Source of the DNA: Variovorax davisae | GTDB taxonomy: Bacteria; Pseudomonadota; Gammaproteobacteria; Burkholderiales; Burkholderiaceae_C | Assembly: GCF_030316845.1 (NCBI RefSeq) | Contig: NZ_JASZYS010000001.1 | Span: 496,001-560,000 of the forward strand | Length of the DNA stretch: 64,000 nucleotides | Direction: 5' to 3' | Part shown: positions 17,077-27,957 of the stretch, one piece after another | Position numbering within the stretch: position 1 is the stretch's first letter | Layout of the letters: the number at the start of each line of letters is the position of its first letter | Notes under the pieces: generated by a model | Seen by the model: the letters and a program-made list of their open reading frames with translations, nothing else | Told to the model about the DNA's origin: nothing | The model's database searches: none | Made by a program: the position numbers and the translations under genes

Positions 17077-19401
17077 TCAAAGGTCCCAGCGCAGTTCAGC
17101 CGTGTACGTGCGCTGCGGGTAGGGGTGGAAGTTCCAGTACTGGTAGTTGTTGGCATTGTCGATTCCGAAGGCGGCGGACCACTGCTTGTCGATCTGATAG
17201 CGCACGCGCAGGTCGACCGTGAAGTACTTGCTGGCGCCGAAGTAGGCGAAGCCGTTGACGTCGCTGTTGTCCAGCGTCGAATACTGCTTTCCGCTGTAGC
17301 GTGCCGCGGCCGTGAAGGCCCAGTGGGCGTCGGGCCGGTAGGTGGCGTAGACCGTCGAACGCCATTGCGGCACGCGCGGCTGCCACTTGCCCACGCTGGC
17401 CGGGAACAGCGGGTTCGCGACGATCTTCGAGTTCGCGTAGGTGAGGCTGGCACCCATGTCGAGGCCGCGCATCCACACGTCCTGCCCGGTGTACGACAAC
17501 TCGAGGCCGGTGGTGCGCACCTTCTGGATGTTCTGCACCCGCGAGATGCTGGTGTTCGGGATCAGCTGGCTGTAGAGCGCGTCGTCGGTGGTCTCGTGGA
17601 ACAGCGTGGCGCGCGCCAGGCCATTGCCCAGGTCCTTCTCGGCGCTCAGTTCGCTGGTCCAGGATTTCTCGGGCTTGAGCAACGGGTCGTTGATGAAGGA
17701 CAGCGCGCCACCGCTGGTCGCGCCGTACAGCTCGCCCACGGTCGGGTAGCGCACGGCCCGGCCCAGCGAGGCCTTGAGCACCGTGTCGTCGGCCCACTGG
17801 TAGGCCAGCGCCGCCTTCGGCGAGGCGTCGGATTCGCTGCGCGAGGCGTAGGGCAGGGCGCTGGTCGCGGTGGCGGTGAAGCCGTTGCTGGCTTGCCAGT
17901 CCTCCCATCGCAAGCCCAGCACGGCCTTCCATCTCGGCGCGAAGGACCAGCTGTCCTGCACCCATCCGGCGACGGTCTCGGTGTTGCCGCCGACGTTGCT
18001 GACCAGCGTGCCCGAGGGGCCGGAGAGCCAGTTGCCGATCGCGTTGGTCTTGAGGATGCCGAGCTTGTAGGCATCGCGCTCGACGCCGAAATCGACGATG
18101 TGGGCGCCGCCCACTCCCTGCGGCCGCCAGGTGCCCTTGGCCGTCAGCGTATTCCAGCCCGTGGAACCGCCCTGGTCCTGCAGGGTGCCGGCGCCGCCGA
18201 AGGCCGCCAGCGGCAGCGCCACCGTGGGTGCGCGCTGCTGGTCCTTCGAGTAGTCGTAGAGGCTGGCGGCCACCTCCCAGTCCCACTCACCCTGGGTGTT
18301 GCTCCTGACCGAGAGGCCGTGCATGGTGTGCGTCTGCTCGTCGTTGGTGAGCGGAAAGGCCGTCGGCGCGAGCGTGAAGCTGCGCCCGAGGATGTTGACC
18401 AGCCCGCTGTAGACCGCCTGGCCCTGGGCGGTGCGCAGGTAGCTCTCCGGCCGGCCCTCGGAACTGTTCTGCCACCAGCCCAATGTGTAGGTGGCGGTGA
18501 CGGTGGGCGAGAAGTCGTAGGCCAGCTTGAGCTTGGCATGGTCCTGGAGCGTGTGGTACTGGGTGCCGGTGCCCAGGATGTACCACGGCGTGTTGGTGGT
18601 GTTCAGGCCCGGCACGAAGCCCGCCACCGGGGTGCCGGCGCGCCCGGGCGTGCCCGAGGCCACCGTCGCGGTCGTGAAGGTCAGCGGCTGGCCCTGGCTG
18701 TCGCCCCGGCTCAGGTCGATGAACCACGACCAGTCGCCGCTGCGGCTGCCGAGCGAGGCGCTGGTCTGCCAGCTGTTGAAGGTCTTGCTTGTGGCGTAGA
18801 GGTCGTTGGGCTGCGACTGGTAGCCCATCTTGACGTGGGCCTCGAGCTGCGAGGGCATCCGGGTCACGTAGTCGACCACCGCGCCGGCCGAGTTGCCGGG
18901 GTAGGCGGCCGAGAAGGGGCCGTACATCACGTCGACCCGCTCGATCTCTTCGGGCGTGACGAGGCCCCAGCGCGGCGCATAGTTGCTGCCGTTGGCGATG
19001 CCGTTGCCGAGGTAGTTCGACAGCAGGATGCCGTCGGCGTAGACCGCCGAGCGGGCGCTGTTGCCGGTGCCCGAGGCGCGGGTCGACAGGATGGCGTGGT
19101 TGTAGTCGCCGATGTAGCGCTTGCGCACCAGCAGGCTGGGCAGGTACTTGAGCGCATCCTCGCTGTCGGTGGCGTTGATGCGGGTCTCGATCTCCTCGCG
19201 GGTGACGCCCTCGATGGTGGTCGGGATCTGGGTCGGCAGCGAGGTCGGCTGGCCGCCGGTCACGGTGACGACGCCGAGCGAGCGCGTGCGGTCGGGGGCC
19301 TCTTCGGCGGCACGCGATGCCGGCCGGTCCTGGGCCGACGCCGGCAGGGCCCACCAGGGGAAAGCCGCGCTCAACGCGAGCGACAGCAGGGTCTTGTCCA
19401 T
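17077..19401 (-). CDS. TonB-dependent outer-membrane receptor, probably for copper
   Basis: A 774-residue TonB-dependent receptor: a signal peptide (residues 1-23), a TonB-box-like stretch (SLGVVTVTG, about 41-49), a plug domain to about residue 175 (including SAVYADGILLSNYL and VTPEEIERVDVMYGPFSAAYPGNS), and a 22-strand-type barrel ending in an aromatic-rich strand (RTYTAELRWDL). It resembles the OprC-like branch, but the substrate is inferred mainly from its neighbours, both linked to copper. The ATG at 19401 is preceded by GAGGAG and gives a proper signal peptide. It lies 22 bases upstream of the YcnI-PCu(A)C gene. Confidence 0.88.
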   Translation of the reverse strand: MDKTLLSLALSAAFPWWALPASAQDRPASRAAEEAPDRTRSLGVVTVTGGQPTSLPTQIPTTIEGVTREEIETRINATDSEDALKYLPSLLVRKRYIGDYNHAILSTRASGTGNSARSAVYADGILLSNYLGNGIANGSNYAPRWGLVTPEEIERVDVMYGPFSAAYPGNSAGAVVDYVTRMPSQLEAHVKMGYQSQPNDLYATSKTFNSWQTSASLGSRSGDWSWFIDLSRGDSQGQPLTFTTATVASGTPGRAGTPVAGFVPGLNTTNTPWYILGTGTQYHTLQDHAKLKLAYDFSPTVTATYTLGWWQNSSEGRPESYLRTAQGQAVYSGLVNILGRSFTLAPTAFPLTNDEQTHTMHGLSVRSNTQGEWDWEVAASLYDYSKDQQRAPTVALPLAAFGGAGTLQDQGGSTGWNTLTAKGTWRPQGVGGAHIVDFGVERDAYKLGILKTNAIGNWLSGPSGTLVSNVGGNTETVAGWVQDSWSFAPRWKAVLGLRWEDWQASNGFTATATSALPYASRSESDASPKAALAYQWADDTVLKASLGRAVRYPTVGELYGATSGGALSFINDPLLKPEKSWTSELSAEKDLGNGLARATLFHETTDDALYSQLIPNTSISRVQNIQKVRTTGLELSYTGQDVWMRGLDMGASLTYANSKIVANPLFPASVGKWQPRVPQWRSTVYATYRPDAHWAFTAAARYSGKQYSTLDNSDVNGFAYFGASKYFTVDLRVRYQIDKQWSAAFGIDNANNYQYWNFHPYPQRTYTAELRWDL

Positions 19402-19499
19402 GGGAAGAATCTCCTCGGCAGCCTTGGGCTGCCTCCGCATTGCTGGAACGCGCAGCGCGGCGCCTTCCATGCGCCGCGTGCGTCAGGGCTGAAGCAAGC

Positions 19500-19856
19500 T
19501 CAGGAGAGAGGAGGTCCGCGCGCCGGCAGCGGGGCGGCGGTGGCCGCGGCGATGCGCGCGGCCGGAATGGGCTGGACCGCATGGCCCAGCGGCTGCAGCG
19601 TCGGCAACTGCACCAGCGGCAAGGCCGGCGGTGGTGCACCGGCCGGCAGGCACAGCGGGCAGTCGAGATGGCCGGCGGCGGGCGCCTTTGCGCCGTCGTC
19701 GGTCAGGACCACCAGCATGGTGGCGCCGGCGGCAGAGCAGACGATTTCCATCGGCTTCGGCTGCACCAGCGGAGAGGCCACGGCGACGCCGAGCGACAGC
19801 GCGAACCAGGCCAGCACGAAGCAGGCGAGGAGGCGGGCGCGGCGAAGGGCGGGCAT
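19500..19856 (-). CDS. DUF2946 family protein
   Basis: A 118-residue protein with an N-terminal hydrophobic signal or anchor (residues 8-29) and the DUF2946 pattern: Cys40, then HLDCPLCL with His63, Cys66 and Cys69. The Pro/Ala-rich tail is variable. DUF2946 genes are often found beside copper-related TonB receptors, and the paired Cys/His residues suggest metal binding, though its biochemistry is unknown. The ATG at 19856 places the Arg cluster before the hydrophobic stretch. First gene of the putative copper operon, 98 bases before the receptor. Confidence 0.8.
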   Translation of the reverse strand: MPALRRARLLACFVLAWFALSLGVAVASPLVQPKPMEIVCSAAGATMLVVLTDDGAKAPAAGHLDCPLCLPAGAPPPALPLVQLPTLQPLGHAVQPIPAARIAAATAAPLPARGPPLS

Positions 19857-19911
19857 GGGCGCGATTATGCGGCTTGGCGTGGACGGCCGGACTGGCGTCG
19901 TGCGGGCGGGG

Positions 19912-20265
19912 TCAGCGCGCGGGGGCGTCGGCCGGCACCACGGTGGTGGAGCGGCGCGAGCGGACCGTTTCGGTCGCGCCCGGCACCGGCTGGCCGGCCG
20001 GCGTGACCACCGTGGCGCGCCGGTCGGGCGTGCGCGTCGTGACGTTGGCCGGCGGTCCGCCGCGCGCGCGGTCCAGTGCCGCGCCGGCGTCGCGCACGCA
20101 GGCTTCGCGCTCGGGCGCCGGCAGCTTGCCGCTGTTGCACACGGCCAACTGCCGCTCGTGGCGCTCCTGGGCCTGCTGCAGGTCGGTCGGGGTCTGGGCC
20201 CAGGCGCCGAGCGCGGCGGCCAGCAGGACGCCGCAGGTCGCGGCACGGAAAACGGGTCGAGTCAT
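19912..20265 (-). CDS. Small secreted protein of unknown function
   Basis: A 117-residue protein with a clear signal peptide (residues 1-23, cleavage at AWA-QTPT). The mature N-terminal half is helical with two Cys (LAVCNSGKL and EACVRDAG) that could form a disulfide. The C-terminal half is Thr/Arg/Pro-rich and probably disordered. No family is recognised. It starts 30 bases after the RND permease gene on the same strand and may be the last gene of that efflux transcript; 55 bases separate it from the copper operon. Confidence 0.7.
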   Translation of the reverse strand: MTRPVFRAATCGVLLAAALGAWAQTPTDLQQAQERHERQLAVCNSGKLPAPEREACVRDAGAALDRARGGPPANVTTRTPDRRATVVTPAGQPVPGATETVRSRRSTTVVPADAPAR

Positions 20266-20295
20266 GGTGTGGCTCCGTCGATGGACGGGGCTAGT

Positions 20296-23200
20296 CTATC
20301 CCGCGCTGTGGGCCGCGTCCGGCTTCGCTTCGGATGCGGCGGGCTGGCCGCGCAGCCGCCGCACCGTGCGCTTGATCCAGCCCTCGACGTCGTCGACATA
20401 GGTGAACACCGCCGGCACCACCAGCAGGCTCAGCACGGTGGAGGTGATCAGCCCGCCGATCACGGCCATCGCCATCGGCGCGCGGAAGCTGGAATCGGCG
20501 GCGCCGAGCCCGATCGCGATCGGCAGCATGCCCGCGCCCATCGCCAGCGTGGTCATGATGATCGGCCGGGCCCGCTTGTGGCAGGCGTCGCGCAGCGCGT
20601 CCCAGCGGCTCATGCCATGGTCGCGGCGCGCCACGATCGCGTACTCGACCAGCAGGATCGAGTTCTTGGTCGCGATGCCCATCAGCATGATGAGCCCGAT
20701 CAGCGAGGGCATCGACAGCGCCTTCTGGCCGATCAGCAGGCCGACGAAGGCGCCGCCGAGCGCCAGCGGCAGCGCGCACAGGATCGTGATCGGGTGCAGG
20801 AAGTCCTTGAACAGCAGCACCAGCACGATGTAGATGCACAGCACGCCGGTCAGCATCGCCAGGCCGAAGCTCGCGAACAGCTCGGTCATGACCTCGGCGT
20901 CGCCGACCTCGGCCACCCGCACGCCGGGCGGCAGGCTGCGGATCGAGGGCAGCTTCATCGCCGCGTCCTTGGCGTCGCCGAGGCCGACGCCCGACAGTTC
21001 GATCTCGAAGTTGACGTTGCGCGAGCGGTCGTAGCGGTCGATCACGGCCGGGCCGCCCTCCATCGTGAGCGCCGCCACCTGGCTCAGCATCACCGGTCCG
21101 CGCGTGCCGGGCACCGCGAGCCGTTCGAGCAGCGCCAGGTCCTGCCGCGCCGAATCTTCCAGCTTGACCACGATCGGCACCTGCCGCTGTGCCAGGTTGA
21201 GCTTGGGCAGGTTCTGGTCGTAGTCGCCCAGGGTGGCGACGCGCAGCGTCTCGGCGATCGCCGAACTGGTGACGCCGAGGTCGGCGGCGCGCGCGAAGTC
21301 GGGCCTGACCGCGATCTCGGGCCGGATCAGGCTGGCGGTCGAGGTGATGTTGCCGAGGCCAGGAATGGTGCGCAGGTCGCGCTCCACCGCGCGCGCGGCG
21401 GTGGTCAGCGCGTTCGGGTCGTCGCCGCTGAGCGCCAGGATGTACTTCTCGCCCGAGCCGCCGAGGCCGACGGTGCTGCGCACGCCGGGCAGGGTTTCGA
21501 GCGCGGCCCGGATGCGGTTCTCGACCACCTGCTTGCGCGGGCGATCGCCGCGCGGATCGAGCTGGATCGTGAGCGTGGCCTTGCGGGTCTCGGGGGTGCC
21601 GAAGTTGGCGAAGGGGTCGCCGCCGGCGCTGCCGCCGCCGACCGTGGTGTAGACGCTGCGCACATGGTCGATCGCCATCAGGCGGCGGCGCGTCTCCTCG
21701 GCGGTCGCGGTGGTCTGGGCCAAGGTGGCGCCGGGCGCGAGCGACAGGTAGACCTGGGTTTGCGAGTTGTCGTCGGGCGGGATGAAGCCGGTCTTGAGCA
21801 GCGGGATCATCGCCACCGAGCCGAAGAAGAAGAGGGTGGCCAGCACCATCGTCGTGAAGCGGTGCTTCAGGCACCACTCGGCCATCCGCATGTAGATCCG
21901 GAGCCAGCGCGGCTCCTTCTCGGCGCCGACGATCGGCTTCAGGATGTAGGCCGCCATCATCGGCGTCAGCACGCGGGCCACCACCAGGGAGGCGAACACC
22001 GCGAGCGAGGCGGTCCACCCGAACTGCTTGAAGAACTTGCCGGCCACGCCGCTCATGAAGGCGGTCGGCAGGAACACCGCGATCAAGGTGAAGGTGGTGG
22101 CGATCACGGCCAGGCCGATCTCGTCGGCGGCTTCCATCGCCGCCTGGTAGGGCGTCTTGCCCATGCGCAGGTGGCGCACGATGTTCTCGACCTCGACGAT
22201 CGCATCGTCCACCAGGATCCCGACCACCAGCGACAGGGCCAGCAGCGACACCACGTTGATCGAGAAGCCCAGCAGGTACATGCCCACGAAGGCCGGGATC
22301 ACCGACATCGGAAGTGCCACCGCCGAAATGAAAGTCGCGCGCCAGTCGCGCAGGAACAGCCAGACCACGATGACGGCCAGGATCGCGCCTTCGTAGAGCA
22401 GGTGCAGCGAGCCTTCGTACTCCTCCTCGACCGGGGCGACGAAGTTGAAGGCCTCGGTGAGCTGGATGTCGGGGTGCTGCAGGCGCATCTCGCCAAGCGC
22501 CTTCTGGATCGCGGCGCCGACTTCGACCTCGCTGGCGCCGCGGCTGCGCGCCACCTCGAAGCCGACCACCGGACGGCCGTCGAGCAGCGCGGCCGCGCGC
22601 GGCTCGGCGATGGTGTCGCTGATGCGCGCCACTTCGTCGAGGCGGATGCGGCGGCCGTCGCCGAGCGCGATCTGCATGTCGGCCAGCTGGTCGGCCGACT
22701 GCACCGTGGCCAGCGTGCGCACCGGCTGCTCGCTGCCGCCGACGTCGGTGCGGCCGCCCGCGCTCTCGGTCTGCACCAGTCGCAGCTGGCGCGAGATGTC
22801 GGCCGCGGTGGCGCCGAGCGCCTGCAGCCTGGCCGGATCGAGATCGACATGCACCTGGCGCGTGACGCCGCCGACCCGGTTCACCGCGCCGACGCCGGGC
22901 AGCGCCAGCAGCTTCTTGGTGACGTCGTTGTCGACGAACCAGGACAGCGCCTCGTCGTCCATCTTGGACGACGCGATCGTGAAGGCCAGCACCGGCTGGG
23001 CCGCGAAGTCGAGCTTGGTGACCACCGGGTCGCGGACGTCGGCCGGCAGGTCGGCGCGCACCCGCTGCACCGCCGAGCGCACGTCGTCGACCGCTTCCTG
23101 CACCGGCTTCTCGAGCCGGAACTCGACGATCAGCGTGGCCGCGCCGTCCTGCACCTTGGTCGTGATGTGCTTGAGGCCCTGGATGGTGGCGATCGCGTTC

Positions 23201-23403
23201 TCGAGCTTGCGCGCGACATCGTTCTCAAGCTGCGAGGGCGCGGCGCCCGGCAGCGCGGCCGACACCGTGACGGTCGGCAGGTCGATGTCGGGGAAGTTCT
23301 GCACCTTCATGGCGTTGAAGGACAAGAGACCCGCGAAGGTCAGCAGCACGAACAGCATCACCGCCGGGATGGGGTTGCGGATGGACCAGGCCGAGACGTT
23401 CAT
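20296..23403 (-). CDS. RND multidrug efflux permease (HAE1 type)
   Basis: A 1035-residue inner-membrane pump of the AcrB/MdtB type with 12 helices and two large periplasmic loops. It starts with the usual SAWSIRNPIPAVMLFVLL. The proton-relay helix carries the Asp pair in GILVDDAIVEVEN, and the second half contains GIATKNSILLVEYA. It would expel drugs, solvents or detergents using the proton gradient. It is third in the order outer-membrane factor, adaptor, permease. The start at 23403 is 12 bases after the adaptor stop. The substrate range cannot be deduced from the sequence. Confidence 0.95.
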   Translation of the reverse strand: MNVSAWSIRNPIPAVMLFVLLTFAGLLSFNAMKVQNFPDIDLPTVTVSAALPGAAPSQLENDVARKLENAIATIQGLKHITTKVQDGAATLIVEFRLEKPVQEAVDDVRSAVQRVRADLPADVRDPVVTKLDFAAQPVLAFTIASSKMDDEALSWFVDNDVTKKLLALPGVGAVNRVGGVTRQVHVDLDPARLQALGATAADISRQLRLVQTESAGGRTDVGGSEQPVRTLATVQSADQLADMQIALGDGRRIRLDEVARISDTIAEPRAAALLDGRPVVGFEVARSRGASEVEVGAAIQKALGEMRLQHPDIQLTEAFNFVAPVEEEYEGSLHLLYEGAILAVIVVWLFLRDWRATFISAVALPMSVIPAFVGMYLLGFSINVVSLLALSLVVGILVDDAIVEVENIVRHLRMGKTPYQAAMEAADEIGLAVIATTFTLIAVFLPTAFMSGVAGKFFKQFGWTASLAVFASLVVARVLTPMMAAYILKPIVGAEKEPRWLRIYMRMAEWCLKHRFTTMVLATLFFFGSVAMIPLLKTGFIPPDDNSQTQVYLSLAPGATLAQTTATAEETRRRLMAIDHVRSVYTTVGGGSAGGDPFANFGTPETRKATLTIQLDPRGDRPRKQVVENRIRAALETLPGVRSTVGLGGSGEKYILALSGDDPNALTTAARAVERDLRTIPGLGNITSTASLIRPEIAVRPDFARAADLGVTSSAIAETLRVATLGDYDQNLPKLNLAQRQVPIVVKLEDSARQDLALLERLAVPGTRGPVMLSQVAALTMEGGPAVIDRYDRSRNVNFEIELSGVGLGDAKDAAMKLPSIRSLPPGVRVAEVGDAEVMTELFASFGLAMLTGVLCIYIVLVLLFKDFLHPITILCALPLALGGAFVGLLIGQKALSMPSLIGLIMLMGIATKNSILLVEYAIVARRDHGMSRWDALRDACHKRARPIIMTTLAMGAGMLPIAIGLGAADSSFRAPMAMAVIGGLITSTVLSLLVVPAVFTYVDDVEGWIKRTVRRLRGQPAASEAKPDAAHSAG

Positions 23404-23415
23404 CGTCGCTGCTCC

Positions 23416-24573
23416 TTACTTGGCGGCTTCGACCGTGGGCTTGGCAGCCGCCGCCGGCGCCTCGACCACGCGCACCAGGTCGCCGTCGTTGAGGAAGCCC
23501 GCGCCCTGGACCACCACCCGCGCGTCGGCCGGCAGTGCGGTCGTGATCTCGACCCGGTCGCCGACCCGGCGGCCGGTCTCGACCTTGCGCTGGGCGACCC
23601 GGTTGTCGGGCTGCAGCAGCAACAGGTAGTTGAAGCCGTCGCGCGGCACCACCGAGGCCTGCGGCACCGTCAGCGCGCTGGTGTGGCCGAGCTGGAAATC
23701 GCCGCGCGCGAACATGCCGGCCTTGAGGCCCGTGTTCTGCAGCACGTTGGGGATGTCGACATAGACCAGCGCGGCGCGGGTCTGCGGATCGACCGTCGGC
23801 GCGATGCTGCGGACCTTGCCGCTGACCTGGGCGCCGCTGGCGCTGGTGATCACGGCCGGCGTGCCGACCGCGATGCGGCCGAGCTCCGACGAGGTGACCT
23901 CGGCCCGCCATTCGAGGCGGCCCTGGCGGACCATGCGAAACAGCTCGGTGCCGGCGGCGACCACGCTGCCGACGGTGGCGGTGCGGGCCGAGATCACGCC
24001 GTCGTCGGGCGCGAGCACCTGCGTGTTGCGGCCGCGCACCTGCTGCGCGGCCAGCACCGCCTCGGCCGCCTCGACCCGCGCCTTGGCGGTCTGCTCGGCC
24101 GTCTGGTACTGGTTGATCTGCTGCTGGCTCATGGCGCCGGTGGCCTGCAGCGTGCGCGCCCGCGCCGCGGTGCCGGTGGCGTCGGCGGCGGTGGCGCGGG
24201 CCTCGGCCAGCGAGGCCTTGGCCTGGGCCACGTCGGCCTGCACGGATTCGGGCGAGAAGGTCGCGAGCAGCTGGCCCTTCTTGACCGCGTCGCCGACATT
24301 GACCCGCACCTCGGCCAGCTTGAGGCCGTTCGATTCGGAGCCGATGCTGGCCTCCTGCCAGGCCGCGACATTGCCGTTGGCCGCCAGCGTGACGCTCAGT
24401 TCGCTGGTCTCGGGCTTGGCGACCGTGACGGTCAATGAGGGCCGGGCCGTGGCCTCGGGCTTTTTCTCGGGTGCGGCGGCGGGCTTGCCGCGCAGCAGCC
24501 AGACAGCGCCGGCGACAAGCACCAGCACGGCAGCCAGCACGACGAGGAGGGTGGAACGCTTCATTCTTTTCAT
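23416..24573 (-). CDS. RND efflux periplasmic adaptor (membrane fusion protein)
   Basis: A 385-residue adaptor. Residues 7-28 form an N-terminal membrane anchor or uncleaved signal. The lipoyl/hairpin segments follow (EVRVNVGDAVKKGQLLATF, and later VLAPDDGVISARTATVGSVV), flanking an Ala-rich coiled-coil hairpin (about 110-190), then beta-barrel and membrane-proximal domains. It bridges the permease and the outer-membrane factor. The ATG at 24573 overlaps the stop of the outer-membrane-factor gene by four bases (ATGA). A far longer open frame running upstream on this strand is a GC artefact overlapping two real genes. Confidence 0.94.
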   Translation of the reverse strand: MKRMKRSTLLVVLAAVLVLVAGAVWLLRGKPAAAPEKKPEATARPSLTVTVAKPETSELSVTLAANGNVAAWQEASIGSESNGLKLAEVRVNVGDAVKKGQLLATFSPESVQADVAQAKASLAEARATAADATGTAARARTLQATGAMSQQQINQYQTAEQTAKARVEAAEAVLAAQQVRGRNTQVLAPDDGVISARTATVGSVVAAGTELFRMVRQGRLEWRAEVTSSELGRIAVGTPAVITSASGAQVSGKVRSIAPTVDPQTRAALVYVDIPNVLQNTGLKAGMFARGDFQLGHTSALTVPQASVVPRDGFNYLLLLQPDNRVAQRKVETGRRVGDRVEITTALPADARVVVQGAGFLNDGDLVRVVEAPAAAAKPTVEAAK

Positions 24574-26051
24574 GGCGACGGTGCGGAGGCAGGGGCGGTG
24601 GAGGCCAGGGATTCGGGCCGCGTCCAGCCGCCGCCCATGGCGCGGTAGAGCGAGACCCAGGCTTCGGCGCGCTCGCGCTGCAGCGCGACGCGGGCGGTCT
24701 GCGAGACGAACAGGGTGCGCCGCGCATCCTCCAGGTCGAACAGGCTCGCCAGCCCGGTGTTGAAGCGGGCCTGGGTGGCGTCGAAGGAGGTCTGGTAGTT
24801 CTGCACCGCGGTGTCGGCGTCGGCGGCGCGGTCGTTGGTGCTCTGCAGGTTGATCAACGCCTGCTCGACCTCGCTCACGGCGCGCCGCACGTTGGCGCGG
24901 TAGAGCGACACGGATTCGTCGTAGCGCCCCTTGGCGGCGTCGTAGTTGGCCGCCAGGGTGCCGCCGTCGAAGATCGGGACGTTGAGCGCCAGCGGGCCCA
25001 GCGTCCAGGTGTTCAGCGATTCGCTGAAGCCACCGCCGCGCACCTTGAGCACGGCGATCGAGCCCTGCAGCGTCAGGCGCGGAAAGCGCTGGGCCAGCGC
25101 CGCGCCGGCTTCGGCGCTCGCCGCGGCGACGTCGAGTTCGGCCGCGTAGACGTCCGGCCGCTGCGCCAGCGCCTCGGCCGGCACGCTGTAGACCGCCTGC
25201 ACGGCCGGCAGGGTGACGTCGATCGGAGCGGCGGCGAGCTTGGGCGCCAGGACCGCTCCCTCGATGCCGGTCAGCGCCACCAGCGCCTGCTGCTGCACGC
25301 TGCACAGCGCGCGCTGCTGGGTCAGCCTGCCGGCGGCCTCGGCGGCGCTGGCGCGGGCCAGTGCGGCATCGGCGGGCGCCGTGAAGCCGGCCTGCGCCGA
25401 CAGCTCGGTCAGGCGCGCGGACTCGGCGCGCGATCGGGCATCCGAGGTCGACACCACCAGCTGGCGCCGGCAGGCACGCTCGGCCAGGTAGGCGTTGGCG
25501 GTCTCGGCCGCCACCGACACCCGGGCGTCGTGCCAGCGGGCGTCGGCGCCCGCATAGCGCGACTGGCTGGCGTCGCGGCTGCCGCGCAGGCCGCCGAACA
25601 GGTCGATCTCCCAGCTCGACTGCAGGCCGGCCTGCTGCGTGGTGAGGGGCGGGATGTCGGTGCCGGTGCTGCCGGTCGAGAAACCCGAGGTGGGCGAGTT
25701 GCCGCGGCTGGCCGACAGCGAGCCGTTGAGGTTCGGCACCAGCGCGGCACCGGCCGCGACGCGCGAGGCGCGGGCTTCGCCGATGCGGGCCTGGGCGCTG
25801 GCCACGGTCGGGCTGGCGGCCTCGGCGGCGACGATCAGCTCGACCAGCAGCGGGTCGTCGAGTTGCCGCCACCACTCGGCCAGCAAGGGCATGGAGCCGC
25901 CGTGGGGCAGGGCGGCGGTGCCGACCGGCAGGGGTGTCTGCCATTGCGCCGGCGTCGGCGCCGCGACCTGTTCGGGCGGCCGCGAAACGGCGCAGGCGGC
26001 GAGCAGCAGGGGGGCGACGAGCAGGAGCGCGGGGAGCCGGGAGTTCCTCAT
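24570..26051 (-). CDS. Outer-membrane efflux lipoprotein, NodT/OprM type
   Basis: A 493-residue TolC-family channel. The signal peptide ends in a lipobox (LLLAACAV, lipidated Cys about residue 20). Two internally similar halves carry the TolC-type helices and the conserved segments WEIDLFGGLRGS and LAQRPDVYAAELDVAAASAEAGAA. It forms the trimeric exit duct of the tripartite pump. The ATG at 26051 is preferred because it begins the lipoprotein signal; the frame is open for 32 codons upstream without signal character. First gene of the efflux operon, divergent from the sigma-54 activator with 220 bases between them and no clear regulator of the pump nearby. Confidence 0.94.
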   Translation of the reverse strand: MRNSRLPALLLVAPLLLAACAVSRPPEQVAAPTPAQWQTPLPVGTAALPHGGSMPLLAEWWRQLDDPLLVELIVAAEAASPTVASAQARIGEARASRVAAGAALVPNLNGSLSASRGNSPTSGFSTGSTGTDIPPLTTQQAGLQSSWEIDLFGGLRGSRDASQSRYAGADARWHDARVSVAAETANAYLAERACRRQLVVSTSDARSRAESARLTELSAQAGFTAPADAALARASAAEAAGRLTQQRALCSVQQQALVALTGIEGAVLAPKLAAAPIDVTLPAVQAVYSVPAEALAQRPDVYAAELDVAAASAEAGAALAQRFPRLTLQGSIAVLKVRGGGFSESLNTWTLGPLALNVPIFDGGTLAANYDAAKGRYDESVSLYRANVRRAVSEVEQALINLQSTNDRAADADTAVQNYQTSFDATQARFNTGLASLFDLEDARRTLFVSQTARVALQRERAEAWVSLYRAMGGGWTRPESLASTAPASAPSP

Positions 26052-26271
26052 GAGATTCCGCAAGAAAGGAGTGACGTGCGCTGGCGGACGGGTGGTGGCG
26101 CCAGGGCGTCGGCAGGCGGCCGGTGGACCGTGCAAGGGGCGCAGCATAGCAAGGCCTCATGGGCGCTTCTGTAGTCGCGCACCGCATCTTCCAAAGCCAT
26201 CGATGGTAGCGACTCGGCGAGCCGGAATTGTCCGATTCGGGCGTCGGATGGATGCACGCTACGATCCCGCC

Positions 26272-27807
<1,536 letters not shown>

Positions 27808-27822
27808 AAAACATGCAATCGC

Positions 27823-27833
27823 CTGAAATTCAG
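27823..27833. promoter_or_regulatory. Palindrome upstream of sigma-54 promoter (possible activator site)
   Basis: CTGAA-A-TTCAG is a perfect 11-base dyad about 80 bases upstream of the -24 element, a normal position for an enhancer-binding protein. Its only link to the adjacent activator is position. Confidence 0.35.
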
Positions 27834-27910
27834 ACAATCCTTTTGTCCTGATTCCGGGCGTTCCGGAGGAAAACCAAGGGAAAGTCCTTTGTTTTCAAGG
27901 CGATGGCGGC

Positions 27911-27926
27911 TGGCACGAACTGTGCA
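27911..27926 (+). promoter_or_regulatory. Sigma-54 (-24/-12) promoter of the ABC importer operon
   Basis: TGGCACGAACTGTGCA matches the TGGCAC-N5-TTGCA consensus with one substitution and keeps the invariant GG-N10-GC spacing (GG 27912-27913, GC 27924-27925). Transcription would begin near 27937, about 20 bases before the first gene, whose leader carries CAGGAG. A sigma-54 activator gene lies immediately upstream. Confidence 0.82.
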
Positions 27927-27957
27927 ATATTCAGCCATCACCTTCAGGAGACAAAGA

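Noticed and set aside
16978..24438. A 2486-codon open frame on the plus strand
   Set aside because: It runs antisense through the YcnI-PCu(A)C, TonB receptor, DUF2946 and RND genes, is full of His/Arg/Gly/Ala with no domain pattern, and is a GC-driven shadow of well-identified genes.
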